From contig NZ_MKEK01000001.1 of assembly GCF_001752395.1 (NCBI RefSeq), forward strand, positions 3,265,509 to 3,329,508: a stretch of DNA of 64,000 nt, given 5' to 3'. Each line of letters begins with the position of its first letter. Within the stretch, counting starts at the first letter, position 1. Shown here in pieces: positions 9,042-18,845 of the stretch. A program made the translations under genes and the position numbers. A model generated the notes under the pieces. It worked only from the letters and a program-made list of their open reading frames with translations. It was not told where the DNA came from and made no database searches. The DNA is from Rheinheimera salexigens. GTDB taxonomy: Bacteria; Pseudomonadota; Gammaproteobacteria; Enterobacterales; Alteromonadaceae.

Positions 9042-10199
9042 TTAACTTAGGCAACTTAGATCATAATCAGCACTATTATGGTACAGACCAAAGCCAAACC
9101 GTATTCTTTCACCACGATAATCCGTTTCTACCCCAGCCCGTTTCAGTTGTGCCGCCAATTCTGCTGCTTCGGCAGTGCTGTTTAAACGAAAAGTCAGAAA
9201 GTGACCATGATGGCTTAAATCGTGTTGCAGCAAATTATGCCGATTAAGTTGCTCGTGCGCTACCTGGTCTAACTTTTGTAAAAAGCTCTGTTGTAAGGCT
9301 TGAACATAATGATGACTCCGGCCCACAGTGATGCCCTGTTGCTTAAACAAACGTAACACTGCATTGAGGCGATACAAAGCACTAAAGTCCATGGTTGAGC
9401 CAGCAAACCTAAAGCCATCCTCACTATATAAAGCCGTTGCTGACCTCTCGGCCGCTAAGGTACCAAATTCAGCAAACCAGCCAGTGTACAATGGCCGATG
9501 CTCGCTACTGAGCGGTACGGCCATAAAACAACAGCCTTCGCCAGCTTGGGCATACTTATAACTACCGGCAACATAAAATACCCGCTCTGCAATACTAGAT
9601 AAGTCTGTCGGTATGGCCATAAACCCGTGATAGCCATCAATCACAATCATAGCTTGGCTCTGCGCTGCCAACTGCTGAACAAATTTGGCAAGATCGGTAA
9701 TGGCATAACCAGAATTAAAAAATACCTGGCTAACAAATATCATATCGTATTGCTCAGCCCCAGCCGCTTGAATAAAACGTTGTTCAAAACTGGCAAAGGG
9801 TTCAGTCGCTATACTGTCGAGTTGCACATTATCGTATTCGGCCAACCGTTTAACTTGGCGACTAAAGCTATGAAATTCACTGTCGGTGCTTAAAATTTTT
9901 AACGGTTTACGTAAATCAAAGCAACTTAATAACCGCATCACTAATTCATGAGTATTAGGCGCAAATACCAGTTGTTCTGGTTGCGGTAACTGCAGAATAT
10001 CAGCAATTAAATGTTGGGTTTCTGGCAGTTTATCATTGAAGATATAACGCCATTTATCATCCACTAAGCGTGCGCTATCATCCCAATACTCCAGCATAGC
10101 GTCACGCGTGACATCTGGCCAGTAATGATGAGAATGACAAGCAAAGTGTTGCTTGCCTTGATTCGCCTGTAAAAAGCGCTGATAAAAGTGTTGATACAT
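9042..10199 (-). CDS. Kynureninase-like PLP-dependent enzyme (aminotransferase class V fold)
   Basis: 385 residues of a fold-type I PLP enzyme. Visible elements are HSHHYWPDVTRDA at the N terminus, FAPNTHELVMRLL (cofactor phosphate region), STDSEFHSFSRQ, VSQVFFNSGY, VIDGYHGF (Asp188 to the pyridine N, His191) and GSYKYAQAGEG with the Schiff-base Lys215. This pattern resembles kynureninases and related class V enzymes, but no other kynurenine-pathway gene is nearby, so the substrate is unknown. It sits alone between hflC and purA, where E. coli has a small DUF2065 gene. It ends 125 bp before the purA start. Confidence 0.75.
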   Translation of the reverse strand: MYQHFYQRFLQANQGKQHFACHSHHYWPDVTRDAMLEYWDDSARLVDDKWRYIFNDKLPETQHLIADILQLPQPEQLVFAPNTHELVMRLLSCFDLRKPLKILSTDSEFHSFSRQVKRLAEYDNVQLDSIATEPFASFEQRFIQAAGAEQYDMIFVSQVFFNSGYAITDLAKFVQQLAAQSQAMIVIDGYHGFMAIPTDLSSIAERVFYVAGSYKYAQAGEGCCFMAVPLSSEHRPLYTGWFAEFGTLAAERSATALYSEDGFRFAGSTMDFSALYRLNAVLRLFKQQGITVGRSHHYVQALQQSFLQKLDQVAHEQLNRHNLLQHDLSHHGHFLTFRLNSTAEAAELAAQLKRAGVETDYRGERIRFGFGLYHNSADYDLSCLS

Positions 10200-10221
10200 G
10201 CTGCCACCCTTTTTTTGCTAT

Positions 10222-10245
10222 AAAAAAGGCCCTTGCGGGCCTTTT
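10222..10245 (-). terminator. Terminator after hflC (bidirectional shape)
   Basis: AAAAGGCCC (10224-10232) pairs with GGGCCTTTT (10237-10245) around a TTGC loop. On the minus strand it ends in six U residues and lies just past the hflC stop, closing the long hfl-mutL-amiB gene run. Confidence 0.88.
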
Positions 10246-10262
10246 AATTCTATTGCTAGTTG

Positions 10263-11147
10263 TTAGTTTTGCACTTTATCTGATTTCATATATTTAAAGA
10301 AATCATTATCTGGCTGAACAACTAAGATATCGTCTTTACTGTTAAAGCTATTACGATAGGCTTCCATACTACGGACAAAAGAAAAGAACTCAGCATTCTT
10401 ATTGTAAGCATCAGCATACACTCTTGCCGCTAAAGCATCACCTTCACCGCGAACAGTACGCGAGTTACGCTCAGCATCCGCGACCATTACCGTCACCCGA
10501 GCGTCAACGTCAGCTCGAATTATTTCAGCTTTTTCACGACCTTTAGAACGATGTTCACGGGCAACAGCATGCCGCTCGGCTTCCATGCGCGCAAAGATAG
10601 AGCTACTAACTTCTTGCGGTAAGTTAATTTGCTTAACTCGCACATCAACCACGCCTATACCTAGCTCTTTAGCTGCTTGACCAGCTTGCTGCAATGCCCG
10701 TTCCATTAATTGCGTACGCTCACCAGAAACAATTTCTTGAATGGTACGCGCACCAAATTCAGTCCGTAAACCGTTATTGATATATTGCTTTAACAATACT
10801 TCAGCTTGAGCTTTGTTACCGCCAGTTGAAAGGAAGTAAGCTCCAAAGTCTTTAATCCGCCATTTGACATAACTATCGACTAATAAGTCTTTCTTCTCAG
10901 CTGTAACGAAGCGGTCAGCTGCGTCATCTAGGGTTTGGATCCTTGCATCAAGTTTACGCACCGTTTCAATAAATGGTATTTTTAAGTGTAAACCTGGCTC
11001 ATACACAACCACTTGTTGTGCATCATCACGCTGGATTTTACCAAATTGGATAACAATACCGCGTTCACCTTCAGGTATAACAAACAGTGCCGAAATCAAT
11101 ATAAATACTGCAACCGCTATTATGGCTATTAATAAGTTTCTCATCAT
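10263..11147 (-). CDS. hflC: HflC, subunit of the HflKC membrane complex
   Basis: 294 residues. One N-terminal transmembrane helix (about 5-22) is followed by a band-7/SPFH domain beginning VIPEGERGIVIQFGK, and an Ala/Glu-rich helical part (EKAEIIRADVDARVTVMVADAERNS...). HflC and HflK form a cage in the inner membrane that surrounds FtsH and limits access of membrane substrates. The start codon directly abuts the hflK stop, implying translational coupling. Two ATGs stand in tandem. Confidence 0.96.
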   Translation of the reverse strand: MMRNLLIAIIAVAVFILISALFVIPEGERGIVIQFGKIQRDDAQQVVVYEPGLHLKIPFIETVRKLDARIQTLDDAADRFVTAEKKDLLVDSYVKWRIKDFGAYFLSTGGNKAQAEVLLKQYINNGLRTEFGARTIQEIVSGERTQLMERALQQAGQAAKELGIGVVDVRVKQINLPQEVSSSIFARMEAERHAVAREHRSKGREKAEIIRADVDARVTVMVADAERNSRTVRGEGDALAARVYADAYNKNAEFFSFVRSMEAYRNSFNSKDDILVVQPDNDFFKYMKSDKVQN

Positions 11148-12314
11148 TTACCCCCGACCACTACTGCGTGTTGATGAGCTGCGTAATGGCTCTTTACGAT
11201 CTTGTGCTGCTTGATTATCAGAGCTACTACGTGGTGGAACTAACGGCATGCCGCCCGATGAATTACTATCACGTGTCGCAGAAGATGATGAGTTGATCAT
11301 TTTATCAAGTGGCAAATACATAATGTTATTGCCGTTCTTAACATCAACCATTACCTTAGAAGTGTTGCTATACACGTATTCCATCGTTTCGATATACATC
11401 CGATCTCGTGTCACTTTTGGTGCTGCCACGTATTCTGGTAATAGTTTTTCAAACCGCGCGACTTCACCTTGAGCCTTTAACACAATTTGCTGTTTATAGG
11501 CATCTGCTTCTTGCATGATCCGGTTTACTTGACCACGAGCACGAGGCTCTATTTCAAGTGCATAGGCTTCAGCTTCTTTGATAAAACGTTCTTGGTCTTC
11601 TTGAGCCTTAATCGCATCATCAAAAGCGTCTCGCACTTCTTCTGGTGGTCTGGCGTCACGGAAGTTCACATCAACTAAGGCTAAACCTAGTTTATAAGGT
11701 TCTATAACCGACTCTAGCTCTTCGCGGGTGTTTTGCCTAACGACTTCACGGCCCCGTGTTAATACGTCATCCATAATAGAATGACCAATAACATAACGTA
11801 AGGCAGCATCTGTCGCTTCATGTAAACTGCTATCGGCATCCACTACCGAGAACTTATACTGGCGTGGGTTAAATACCCGATACTGAACTTCAAACGTCAC
11901 CCGTACTAAGTTTTGATCTTGAGTCAGCATAAAACCATCAGTACGTAATGAACGTACGCTAGTGATATCAACTGGAATTATCTGATCAATAAAAGTGGGG
12001 TTCCAATGAATACCCGGATCCACTTCACTATGGTATTGGCCAAAGCGCAATACGATACCGCGCTCTGATTCCTTAACGGTATAAAAACCACTAAGTGCCC
12101 AGACAATAGCAGCGACAATCACGATTAATATTAAGGCCGCAAAAGCACCGCCTGAGCCATTATTATTTGACGATTTTCCGCCGCCAAATATTCCGCCAAA
12201 CTTTTTACCAAAGTTGCGAAACACTTCATCTAAATCTGGTGGGCCCTGGTCACGACCACCTTGTTTCCAAGGATCGTTATTTTTACCATTGTTACCCGGC
12301 TCATTCCAAGCCAT
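11148..12314 (-). CDS. hflK: HflK, subunit of the HflKC membrane complex
   Basis: 388 residues. It has the typical Gly/Asn-rich N-terminal cytoplasmic segment (MAWNEPGNNGKNNDPWKQ), then PDLDEVFRNFGKKFGGIFGGG, a transmembrane helix at about 57-75, a band-7 domain from YTVKESERGIVLRFG, and an Arg/Ser-rich C terminus. It partners HflC and modulates FtsH proteolysis of membrane proteins. It is followed directly by hflC and preceded by hflX. Confidence 0.96.
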   Translation of the reverse strand: MAWNEPGNNGKNNDPWKQGGRDQGPPDLDEVFRNFGKKFGGIFGGGKSSNNNGSGGAFAALILIVIVAAIVWALSGFYTVKESERGIVLRFGQYHSEVDPGIHWNPTFIDQIIPVDITSVRSLRTDGFMLTQDQNLVRVTFEVQYRVFNPRQYKFSVVDADSSLHEATDAALRYVIGHSIMDDVLTRGREVVRQNTREELESVIEPYKLGLALVDVNFRDARPPEEVRDAFDDAIKAQEDQERFIKEAEAYALEIEPRARGQVNRIMQEADAYKQQIVLKAQGEVARFEKLLPEYVAAPKVTRDRMYIETMEYVYSNTSKVMVDVKNGNNIMYLPLDKMINSSSSATRDSNSSGGMPLVPPRSSSDNQAAQDRKEPLRSSSTRSSGRG

Positions 12315-12354
12315 GCTGTACTCCGTTAAAAGTTACTAGTTAAGGGTTACTCTA

Positions 12355-13650
12355 TCAAATATCTGTAGAGCTGACGACATAGTTTTGTAATTGCCCTTGG
12401 CTTTGCTTTAACCAGCGCTGCCAAACTGGGTCAGCAATGCTTAGTCTTAAATGGCAATTACCCTCATCATCAAAATATTCTTCTTGTACACAATGCTGTT
12501 CATAACAGCGTGCGCGCCATGCAGACTGCTCTGGTGGCAATGATAATTTAAGATATAAATGGGTTTGCGACAATAGCTGCGTTATAGCTTTGATTAGCAG
12601 ATCAATGCCTTGGCCAGTATTAGCTGAAACATACACTGCTATGGGCAAATTGTATTCGTTATATTCAATCCGTGGTGCTTGATCCAATAGATCAATTTTA
12701 TTATACACGGTTAGCTGGACAATTTGATCGGCGCCAATTTCTTCTAATACCGCAGCCACTTGTTGCATATTATCGGTTTTTCGCGGATCTGCCGCATCAA
12801 CAATATGTAATTGTAAATCTGCTTCACGGGTTTCCTGCAAAGTGGATTTAAATGCGGCGACTAAATTATGCGGCAAATGCCGAATAAAACCGACCGTATC
12901 AGCCAGCACTACGCCGCCCACCATGGGTAAGTTTAATTGACGTAACGTAGGGTCAAGCGTCGCAAATAATTGATCAGCGGCATACACTTCAGAGTCTGTC
13001 ATTCGATTAAATAAACTCGACTTACCTGCGTTGGTGTAACCGACTAACGATATAACCGGTGTCGCCGCTTTTTGTCTTGCTCGACGACTTTGCTCCCGCT
13101 GTACTGTTAGCTTTTCTAATTTTGCTTGCAAGGCTTTCACCCGCACTCGCAATAAACGACGATCGGTTTCTAGCTGCGCTTCACCAGGTCCGCGCATACC
13201 AATACCGCCCTTTTGCCTATCTAAGCCATCCCAGCCCCGGACTAGTCGTGATGCTAAGTGCTCTAGCTGTGCTAATTCGACTTGTAACTTACCTTCGTAA
13301 GTTCGGGCTCGTTGCGCAAAAATATCTAAAATAAGGGTAGTACGGTCTATTACTCGCGCTTGACATAAGCGCTCTAGATTACGGGTTTGAGCAGGCGTTA
13401 AGGCATGATTAAACACCACAAGATTAGCTTGTGTTTGTTCAACCAAGTCGGCAATTTCGGCGGCTTTACCTGAACCGACAAAATGTTTCGAATCAGGCGC
13501 GCTGCGGTTAAGAGTAACCGTCTGTAACGCCTGAACACCGGCAGAAGACACCAACAGCTTTAGCTCGGTTAAATCCTCACTATTATGCTGCTGGGGGAAA
13601 TTCACATGGACAAGGATCGCTTGTTCCAGATTTACGCTAGTATCAGACAA
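12355..13650 (-). CDS. hflX: Ribosome-associated GTPase HflX
   Basis: 431 residues. The HflX N-terminal domain and coiled-coil linker (about 1-195, including GGIGMRGPGEAQLETDRR) precede a GTPase domain with G1 GYTNAGKS (204-211), G3 DTVGF (251-255) and G4 NKID (317-320). HflX splits stalled or stressed 70S ribosomes in a nucleotide-dependent way. It follows hfq closely (18 bp), as in E. coli where hfq and hflX share transcripts. Confidence 0.97.
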   Translation of the reverse strand: MSDTSVNLEQAILVHVNFPQQHNSEDLTELKLLVSSAGVQALQTVTLNRSAPDSKHFVGSGKAAEIADLVEQTQANLVVFNHALTPAQTRNLERLCQARVIDRTTLILDIFAQRARTYEGKLQVELAQLEHLASRLVRGWDGLDRQKGGIGMRGPGEAQLETDRRLLRVRVKALQAKLEKLTVQREQSRRARQKAATPVISLVGYTNAGKSSLFNRMTDSEVYAADQLFATLDPTLRQLNLPMVGGVVLADTVGFIRHLPHNLVAAFKSTLQETREADLQLHIVDAADPRKTDNMQQVAAVLEEIGADQIVQLTVYNKIDLLDQAPRIEYNEYNLPIAVYVSANTGQGIDLLIKAITQLLSQTHLYLKLSLPPEQSAWRARCYEQHCVQEEYFDDEGNCHLRLSIADPVWQRWLKQSQGQLQNYVVSSTDI

Positions 13651-13668
13651 GCAAACAACTCCTGACGA

Positions 13669-13926
13669 TTATTCTGAATCCTCTTCGTCATCTTGTGTTG
13701 TACCGTGATGCATAGAGGTATTTACCGCACGTGCTGGTACCACTGTTGAAATGGCATGTTTATATACCATTTGACTCACAGTGTTTTTTAACAAAATAAC
13801 GAACTGATCAAATGACTCGATTTGACCTTGTAATTTAATTCCATTCACCAAATAAATTGAAACAGGAATGCGCTCCCGTCTTAAGGTGTTTAAAAATGGA
13901 TCTTGTAATGATTGGCCCTTTGCCAT
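13669..13926 (-). CDS. hfq: RNA chaperone Hfq
   Basis: 85 residues. The Sm-like core reads [24 protein letters not shown], then [20 protein letters not shown] and [15 protein letters not shown], identical in layout to Hfq. It forms a hexamer that pairs small RNAs with mRNAs. The C-terminal tail after about residue 66 is short and acidic (QDDEEDSE) compared with the roughly 102-residue E. coli protein. It lies between miaA and hflX, the conserved position. Confidence 0.98.
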   Translation of the reverse strand: MAKGQSLQDPFLNTLRRERIPVSIYLVNGIKLQGQIESFDQFVILLKNTVSQMVYKHAISTVVPARAVNTSMHHGTTQDDEEDSE

Positions 13927-14037
13927 GTGCCGCTTTCCTTTTATTATTAGTATGTCATATATTGGTATGAGTTTTTTTAATTCAAGTTGTAAAAACTAAT
14001 TAAGTTGTTAAATTATGTTGTTAAATTAATTTAAAGT

Positions 14038-15048
14038 TTAGCTTAGTGTCGATAACACTGCCTGAATATTTTTTGCCATATCCTGCTCGCTGGCTAAACG
14101 CTGTAAATTAGGCCAACTTCTTAACCAAGTTAATTGCCGTTTAGCCAATTGTCGCGTTGCCGCTATACCGCGCTCTTTCATCTCCGCCTCACTACAGTCA
14201 CCGCTTAAATGCTGCCACATTTGTCGATATCCGACACAACGCATCGACGGTAAATCTAGATGCAAATCTGCTCTTTGCATTAACGTACTTACTTCAGCTG
14301 CAAAGCCATCTGCTAGCATTTGTTCAAACCTTAATGCTATACGCTGATGCAACAAAGCACGATCAGTCGGCGCGATAGCAAATTGGTGTACAGAAAAAGG
14401 TAAAGGTTCCCCTTTGTCTGCAGTTAATTCTGTCATGGTGCGCCCAGTGATACGAAACACTTCCAGCGCACGATTAATTCGCTGCGGATCATTAGCATGA
14501 ATACGTGCTGCAGCAACTGGATCTATTTGGCCCAGTTCCGCATGCAATTGCTGCCAACCTTTCTCGGCGGCTTCTTGTTCTAATTGTTGCCTAATAGCGG
14601 CATTAGCTTCGGGTAATGGTGAGATACCTTCTAACAAGGCTTTAAAGTACAACATAGTACCGCCGACCAATAGCGGAATGTTACCACGATGTTGTATTCC
14701 TGCAATTAATTGCAACGCATCTTGACGGAAATCTGCCGCAGAATAGCTTTGGGCAGGGTCTAAAATATCAATTAAAAAATGTGGAGCCTGTTTTAACTCA
14801 GCCGCAGTGGGCTTAGCCGTGCCAATATCCATGCCGCGATACACCAGCGCGCTATCCACACTAATCAGTTCAATGGGTAATTGTTGGCATAATGCTGAAG
14901 CCAATGCCGTTTTGCCCGAAGCCGTTGGCCCCATTAAAAAGATAACATTATTTTTATTAATGTTATCTTTAGCGCTATCTGTTGAGCTCTTTGGAGTGTT
15001 ATCCGAAGTCATACTTTTAGTAATAGTTCTCGTATTAGTGGCCGTCAT
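14038..15048 (-). CDS. miaA: tRNA dimethylallyltransferase MiaA
   Basis: 336 residues. It transfers a dimethylallyl group to A37 of tRNAs that read UNN codons. The P-loop GPTASGKT is at 40-47, followed by [30 protein letters not shown] and [11 protein letters not shown]. The ATG overlaps the mutL stop (ATGA), which favours this start. As a result the P-loop sits some 20 residues later than in E. coli MiaA, after a Thr/Ser/Asn/Lys-rich stretch. Met13 would give a shorter form. Confidence 0.95.
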   Translation of the reverse strand: MTATNTRTITKSMTSDNTPKSSTDSAKDNINKNNVIFLMGPTASGKTALASALCQQLPIELISVDSALVYRGMDIGTAKPTAAELKQAPHFLIDILDPAQSYSAADFRQDALQLIAGIQHRGNIPLLVGGTMLYFKALLEGISPLPEANAAIRQQLEQEAAEKGWQQLHAELGQIDPVAAARIHANDPQRINRALEVFRITGRTMTELTADKGEPLPFSVHQFAIAPTDRALLHQRIALRFEQMLADGFAAEVSTLMQRADLHLDLPSMRCVGYRQMWQHLSGDCSEAEMKERGIAATRQLAKRQLTWLRSWPNLQRLASEQDMAKNIQAVLSTLS

Positions 15049-16880
15049 ATTTCACGCTTAGCTAACAGGGCTAAACTGCTTTGCAGTTGTAATGGCACAG
15101 CATGCCACTGTTCAGGTGTATTCAATTGTGCATAAAAGCTATCTATCAGTACTGCAGCATCAAGCCAATTAGCCTCAACAAGTAGTATCGTCAACAAATT
15201 ATAGCCTACGGTTTTGTCATTATTTATTAGCTGCTGTAAAAAGTCAGGTAGCCATTGGCTAATATTAGTGTGTCTTAACCACACAGGTACGGCTTTAACA
15301 ATAAGCAATTTATCGGCAATAACGCTATCAAAACCGCATTGCTTAATGGCCGTAGCGTTAGCTGTTAATACTGCAATTTGGTTGTCGCTAATATTAAAAC
15401 GTAAAGGCAATAGTAAATTAGCCGTTTTCGCTGAACTTAATACCTGCTCATTACTTAAAGTGGTGACTAAATCTATAATAAATATTTGGCCTTGATGTTG
15501 GCGCAACCAATAACGATTATCAGCAATAATTGGTTGCGCTATAGCGGCTACAGCTGCTGTTGCCACTTCAGCTGTAGCGCTTAAATATTGTTGTTGCTGC
15601 TGCAACTGGGCAATAGCCGGTCGTGCTTTAGCATAGGTAGGCATACCCGATGATGAAAAAGCGGCAGACGGGCGAGATGCAGAAGCGCCAGATCCGCTAG
15701 ATTGAGGTCGCTGGGGTGAATGAGATTGTGGTAAAGCATAACCACTCGCAGCGTTTAGCGACTCTTGCGCCTCTTGGTGTCTGTTTGCAAACCCATTTTC
15801 ATCTGTATTTATACCTGCAACATAACTACTATTCTGTGCTGTTTGCTGTATTGTTTGCTCTACAATGAGCTGCTCTTGTGGCGCTATCTGCCTTAATGCA
15901 TCCGCTAATGCTGACACCACAAAATCATGGATTAAGCGTGATTGATGAAAACGCACTTCATGTTTAGCTGGATGCACGTTGACATCGACTTGGCGTGGAT
16001 CTATTTCTAAATACAACACAAAAGCCGGTACTTTATCGTCAGTTAACCGCTCACCATACGCTTGACGAATAGCATGGTTAAGCAATTTATCCCGCATCAT
16101 ACGGCCATTAACATAGCTATATTGGCAATTTAGTTGTGGCTGACACGCATCTGGATGCAATATCCAGCCCCACAGTTTTATACCCTGATAACTATTTTCA
16201 ATTTCAGCTGCATACTCAGCAAATGCTTTACTACATAACGCGGCCACTCGTTGCTGTCTTTGCTCTGGCGTCAGTGCCGGCTTTAATTGCCGTATGCGCT
16301 GGCCATTATGGGTTAATACCCAGCCGACATCGTAGCGACTTAACGCTAAGCGCTTGATCAGCTCGTCAATATGGCCAAATTCGGTTTTATCGGTGCGTAA
16401 AAATTTACGTCTGGCGGGAGTATTAAAAAATAAATCCACTACTTCAATGCTGGTGCCGACCGGATGGGCCGCTGGGCGAATATCCACGTCCATATCTCGA
16501 CCTGCTGCACTGGCTTGCCATGCGGCCGTTTGCTGCTCAGTACGTGAGGTTAAGGTTAAACGTGATACAGAGCTTATACTCGCTAAAGCTTCGCCACGAA
16601 AGCCTAAGCTGCTAATGGCTTCTAAATCATCTAATTCAGTTATTTTACTGGTGGCATGTCGACTTAACGCCAGCACTAATTCATGCTCTGCAATACCACT
16701 GCCGTTATCGCGCACCCGAATAAGCTTACTGCCGCCTTTTTCAATATCAATTTCGATATGTAAAGCGCCAGCATCAAGGCTGTTTTCAACCAACTCTTTA
16801 ACCACAGAAGCGGGCCGCTCCACTACCTCACCGGCAGCAATTTGGTTAGCAAGCTGCGGTGATAAGATTTGGATAGACAT
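15045..16880 (-). CDS. mutL: DNA mismatch repair protein MutL
   Basis: 611 residues. The GHKL ATPase domain holds [32 protein letters not shown] and [12 protein letters not shown] transducer region follows ([14 protein letters not shown]). The linker at about 365-440 is low-complexity (Gln, Ser, Ala) and a C-terminal dimerisation domain ends the protein. MutL couples MutS recognition to MutH incision in methyl-directed repair. No obvious endonuclease motif DQHAxxE is seen in the C-terminal half, as expected in MutH-type gammaproteobacteria. It overlaps miaA by 4 bp and lies 2 bp from amiB. Confidence 0.97.
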   Translation of the reverse strand: MSIQILSPQLANQIAAGEVVERPASVVKELVENSLDAGALHIEIDIEKGGSKLIRVRDNGSGIAEHELVLALSRHATSKITELDDLEAISSLGFRGEALASISSVSRLTLTSRTEQQTAAWQASAAGRDMDVDIRPAAHPVGTSIEVVDLFFNTPARRKFLRTDKTEFGHIDELIKRLALSRYDVGWVLTHNGQRIRQLKPALTPEQRQQRVAALCSKAFAEYAAEIENSYQGIKLWGWILHPDACQPQLNCQYSYVNGRMMRDKLLNHAIRQAYGERLTDDKVPAFVLYLEIDPRQVDVNVHPAKHEVRFHQSRLIHDFVVSALADALRQIAPQEQLIVEQTIQQTAQNSSYVAGINTDENGFANRHQEAQESLNAASGYALPQSHSPQRPQSSGSGASASRPSAAFSSSGMPTYAKARPAIAQLQQQQQYLSATAEVATAAVAAIAQPIIADNRYWLRQHQGQIFIIDLVTTLSNEQVLSSAKTANLLLPLRFNISDNQIAVLTANATAIKQCGFDSVIADKLLIVKAVPVWLRHTNISQWLPDFLQQLINNDKTVGYNLLTILLVEANWLDAAVLIDSFYAQLNTPEQWHAVPLQLQSSLALLAKREI

Positions 16881-16882
16881 GT

Positions 16883-18187
16883 TTATGGGATCCGTAACAC
16901 CTGACCAACACGAATACTATCGTTGCTTAGCTGATTATGTTGGCGTAAATCAGCCACCGACACTTGATAACGTTGCGCCAGCACAGACAATGATTCGCCT
17001 GCGCTGACTTTATGTTGTCGGGCTCGATGTAAAGCAAATAATGAATCTGCAGGAGGTGCCTGTTCAAAGTGGCGTTTGACCGCTTTAAACATGGCTTGAG
17101 CTAACTTGTGTTGATGATTCGCTGAGCGTAATTGCTTTTCTTCTTGTGGGTTAGATATAAAACCCACTTCGACTAAAATAGACGGAATATCTGGAGATTT
17201 TAACACGCCTAGACTAGCAGCCTGTGGCTTAGACTTATGCAGATAGGCGACTTTTTCTAATTCCTGCAATACTTGATTCGCCACTTGATGCGCTGTCGTC
17301 ATCGAATGATTCATCGATAAATCTAATACCGTTTGGGCTAAATAACGCTCATTAGCCGAATCTTTAATAATTTCGGCCACACCGCCTAATAATTCGGAAT
17401 GACGTTCTGTTTGCTCTAACATCCGACCCACTTCAGTCGTTGCGCGCCTAAGTGATAACACCCAAACAGAAGCACCTCGGGGTTGTGGTGAGGTAAAAGC
17501 ATCAGCATGAATTGAAATTAATAAATCGGCTTGTTGCCCTCGGGCTATTTCAGTACGGCGATTAACATGGACATAATAATCATTAGTTCGCACTAACATG
17601 GCTTTCATGCCCGCTTGGGCATTAATTAACGCCAGCAACCGTTTAGCTAAAGGTAAGGTAATATTTTTTTCGTAATAACCGCTAGGACCAATGGAGCCCG
17701 GGTCTTCACCGCCATGGCCGGCGTCAATGGCAATAATAATATCTCGCGCAGCACGAATAGCCGGTGGCGGGATAAATTGTTCTGGCAGTTTATCGGGTAA
17801 ATCGACCACTAGGCGATGGCCATAGGGTGCAGTCGGTGGCAAGGTAAACACATTAGCTTGACTGTTTTTGCTCAGGTCTAGCACAATACGCATACTATTG
17901 TTATCGCCGCTACTGCGAATGGCTTTAATCAGCGCCGACTCTCCGGTTATATTGGGTAATTGGCTACCGCCACTAGTGTCACGTAAATCAATGACTAAGC
18001 GGTCAGGTTTATCTAAACTAAAGCTATTATGCTCAGCCGCTTCTTTAAGATCAAACACCACCCGAGTATTATCCGGTGATGGCCAAATACGAATACCCTG
18101 CACTTGATTAGCAGCAAAAAGTGGCCATGCCGCCAACAGGTAGCAGAAGATAAAGAGTGTTCTGAATATATTTTTATTGTTTTTCAT
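16883..18187 (-). CDS. amiB: N-acetylmuramoyl-L-alanine amidase (AmiB type) with LysM
   Basis: 434 residues. A signal peptide (about 1-26) is followed by an AMIN domain ([19 protein letters not shown]...) that targets the septum, an Amidase_3 zinc domain ([51 protein letters not shown]) and a C-terminal LysM repeat ([18 protein letters not shown]). It cleaves septal peptidoglycan so daughter cells separate, under EnvC-type activation. It lies between tsaE and mutL, with gaps of 2 bp on each side. Confidence 0.94.
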   Translation of the reverse strand: MKNNKNIFRTLFIFCYLLAAWPLFAANQVQGIRIWPSPDNTRVVFDLKEAAEHNSFSLDKPDRLVIDLRDTSGGSQLPNITGESALIKAIRSSGDNNSMRIVLDLSKNSQANVFTLPPTAPYGHRLVVDLPDKLPEQFIPPPAIRAARDIIIAIDAGHGGEDPGSIGPSGYYEKNITLPLAKRLLALINAQAGMKAMLVRTNDYYVHVNRRTEIARGQQADLLISIHADAFTSPQPRGASVWVLSLRRATTEVGRMLEQTERHSELLGGVAEIIKDSANERYLAQTVLDLSMNHSMTTAHQVANQVLQELEKVAYLHKSKPQAASLGVLKSPDIPSILVEVGFISNPQEEKQLRSANHQHKLAQAMFKAVKRHFEQAPPADSLFALHRARQHKVSAGESLSVLAQRYQVSVADLRQHNQLSNDSIRVGQVLRIP

Positions 18188-18189
18188 TA

Positions 18190-18657
18190 TTATTCATTAT
18201 TATTTAGCGCATTTACTATCGTGTTACCGGCTGGTGTTGCCGCGCGTATTTCAACACAACGCTGTTGATCAGCATAGATTAAGTGTATGTCGAGATCGGG
18301 CTCAGGTAAACAGCCATGGCCGCGTTCAGGCCATTCAATTAAGCATAGGCTATCAGGACGAAAATAGTCACGAATGCCCATAAACTCTAACTCTTCAGCG
18401 TCCATTAGCCGGTATAAATCAAAATGATAAACAGCTAACTCTGGCAATTGGTAAGGCTCAACTAAGGTATAGGTAGGACTTTTAACATTACCTTTATGGC
18501 CTAAAGCCTGTAATACACCTCGACTAAAGGTAGTTTTACCTGCGCCCAATGGTCCTTGTAAAAATACGGTTTGGCCACCACGAACATAGTTGGCAATTTT
18601 AGCCGCTAATTGTAGCGTTGCTGTTTCATCTTTTAGCTCAGCGTAAAATACTGCCAC
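18190..18657 (-). CDS. tsaE: tRNA threonylcarbamoyladenosine biosynthesis ATPase TsaE
   Basis: 155 residues. The P-loop GPLGAGKT (35-42), [19 protein letters not shown] and IEWPERGHG are the TsaE family blocks. It works with TsaB and TsaD to form t6A37 in tRNAs reading ANN codons. It is the first gene of the tsaE-amiB-mutL-miaA-hfq run. In E. coli the NAD(P)HX repair gene nnr stands between queG and tsaE; here queG is the direct divergent neighbour. Confidence 0.95.
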   Translation of the reverse strand: MAVFYAELKDETATLQLAAKIANYVRGGQTVFLQGPLGAGKTTFSRGVLQALGHKGNVKSPTYTLVEPYQLPELAVYHFDLYRLMDAEELEFMGIRDYFRPDSLCLIEWPERGHGCLPEPDLDIHLIYADQQRCVEIRAATPAGNTIVNALNNNE

Positions 18658-18845
18658 GACTTATACTCTCTGTTAATGGTAAATAGCGCTGGTATATTAA
18701 CAAATTAACCGCTATTACAGCCAGTAAAACCGCAACTTAGCTCAGACTATCTAAACTGGTCTTAGTTCCATCATCACTAGTCGCCATGTTAGCATTTATG
18801 TTAAATTAAGTAGCGCTATTCTTTAGGCGCTCACTTTTGGCATAA

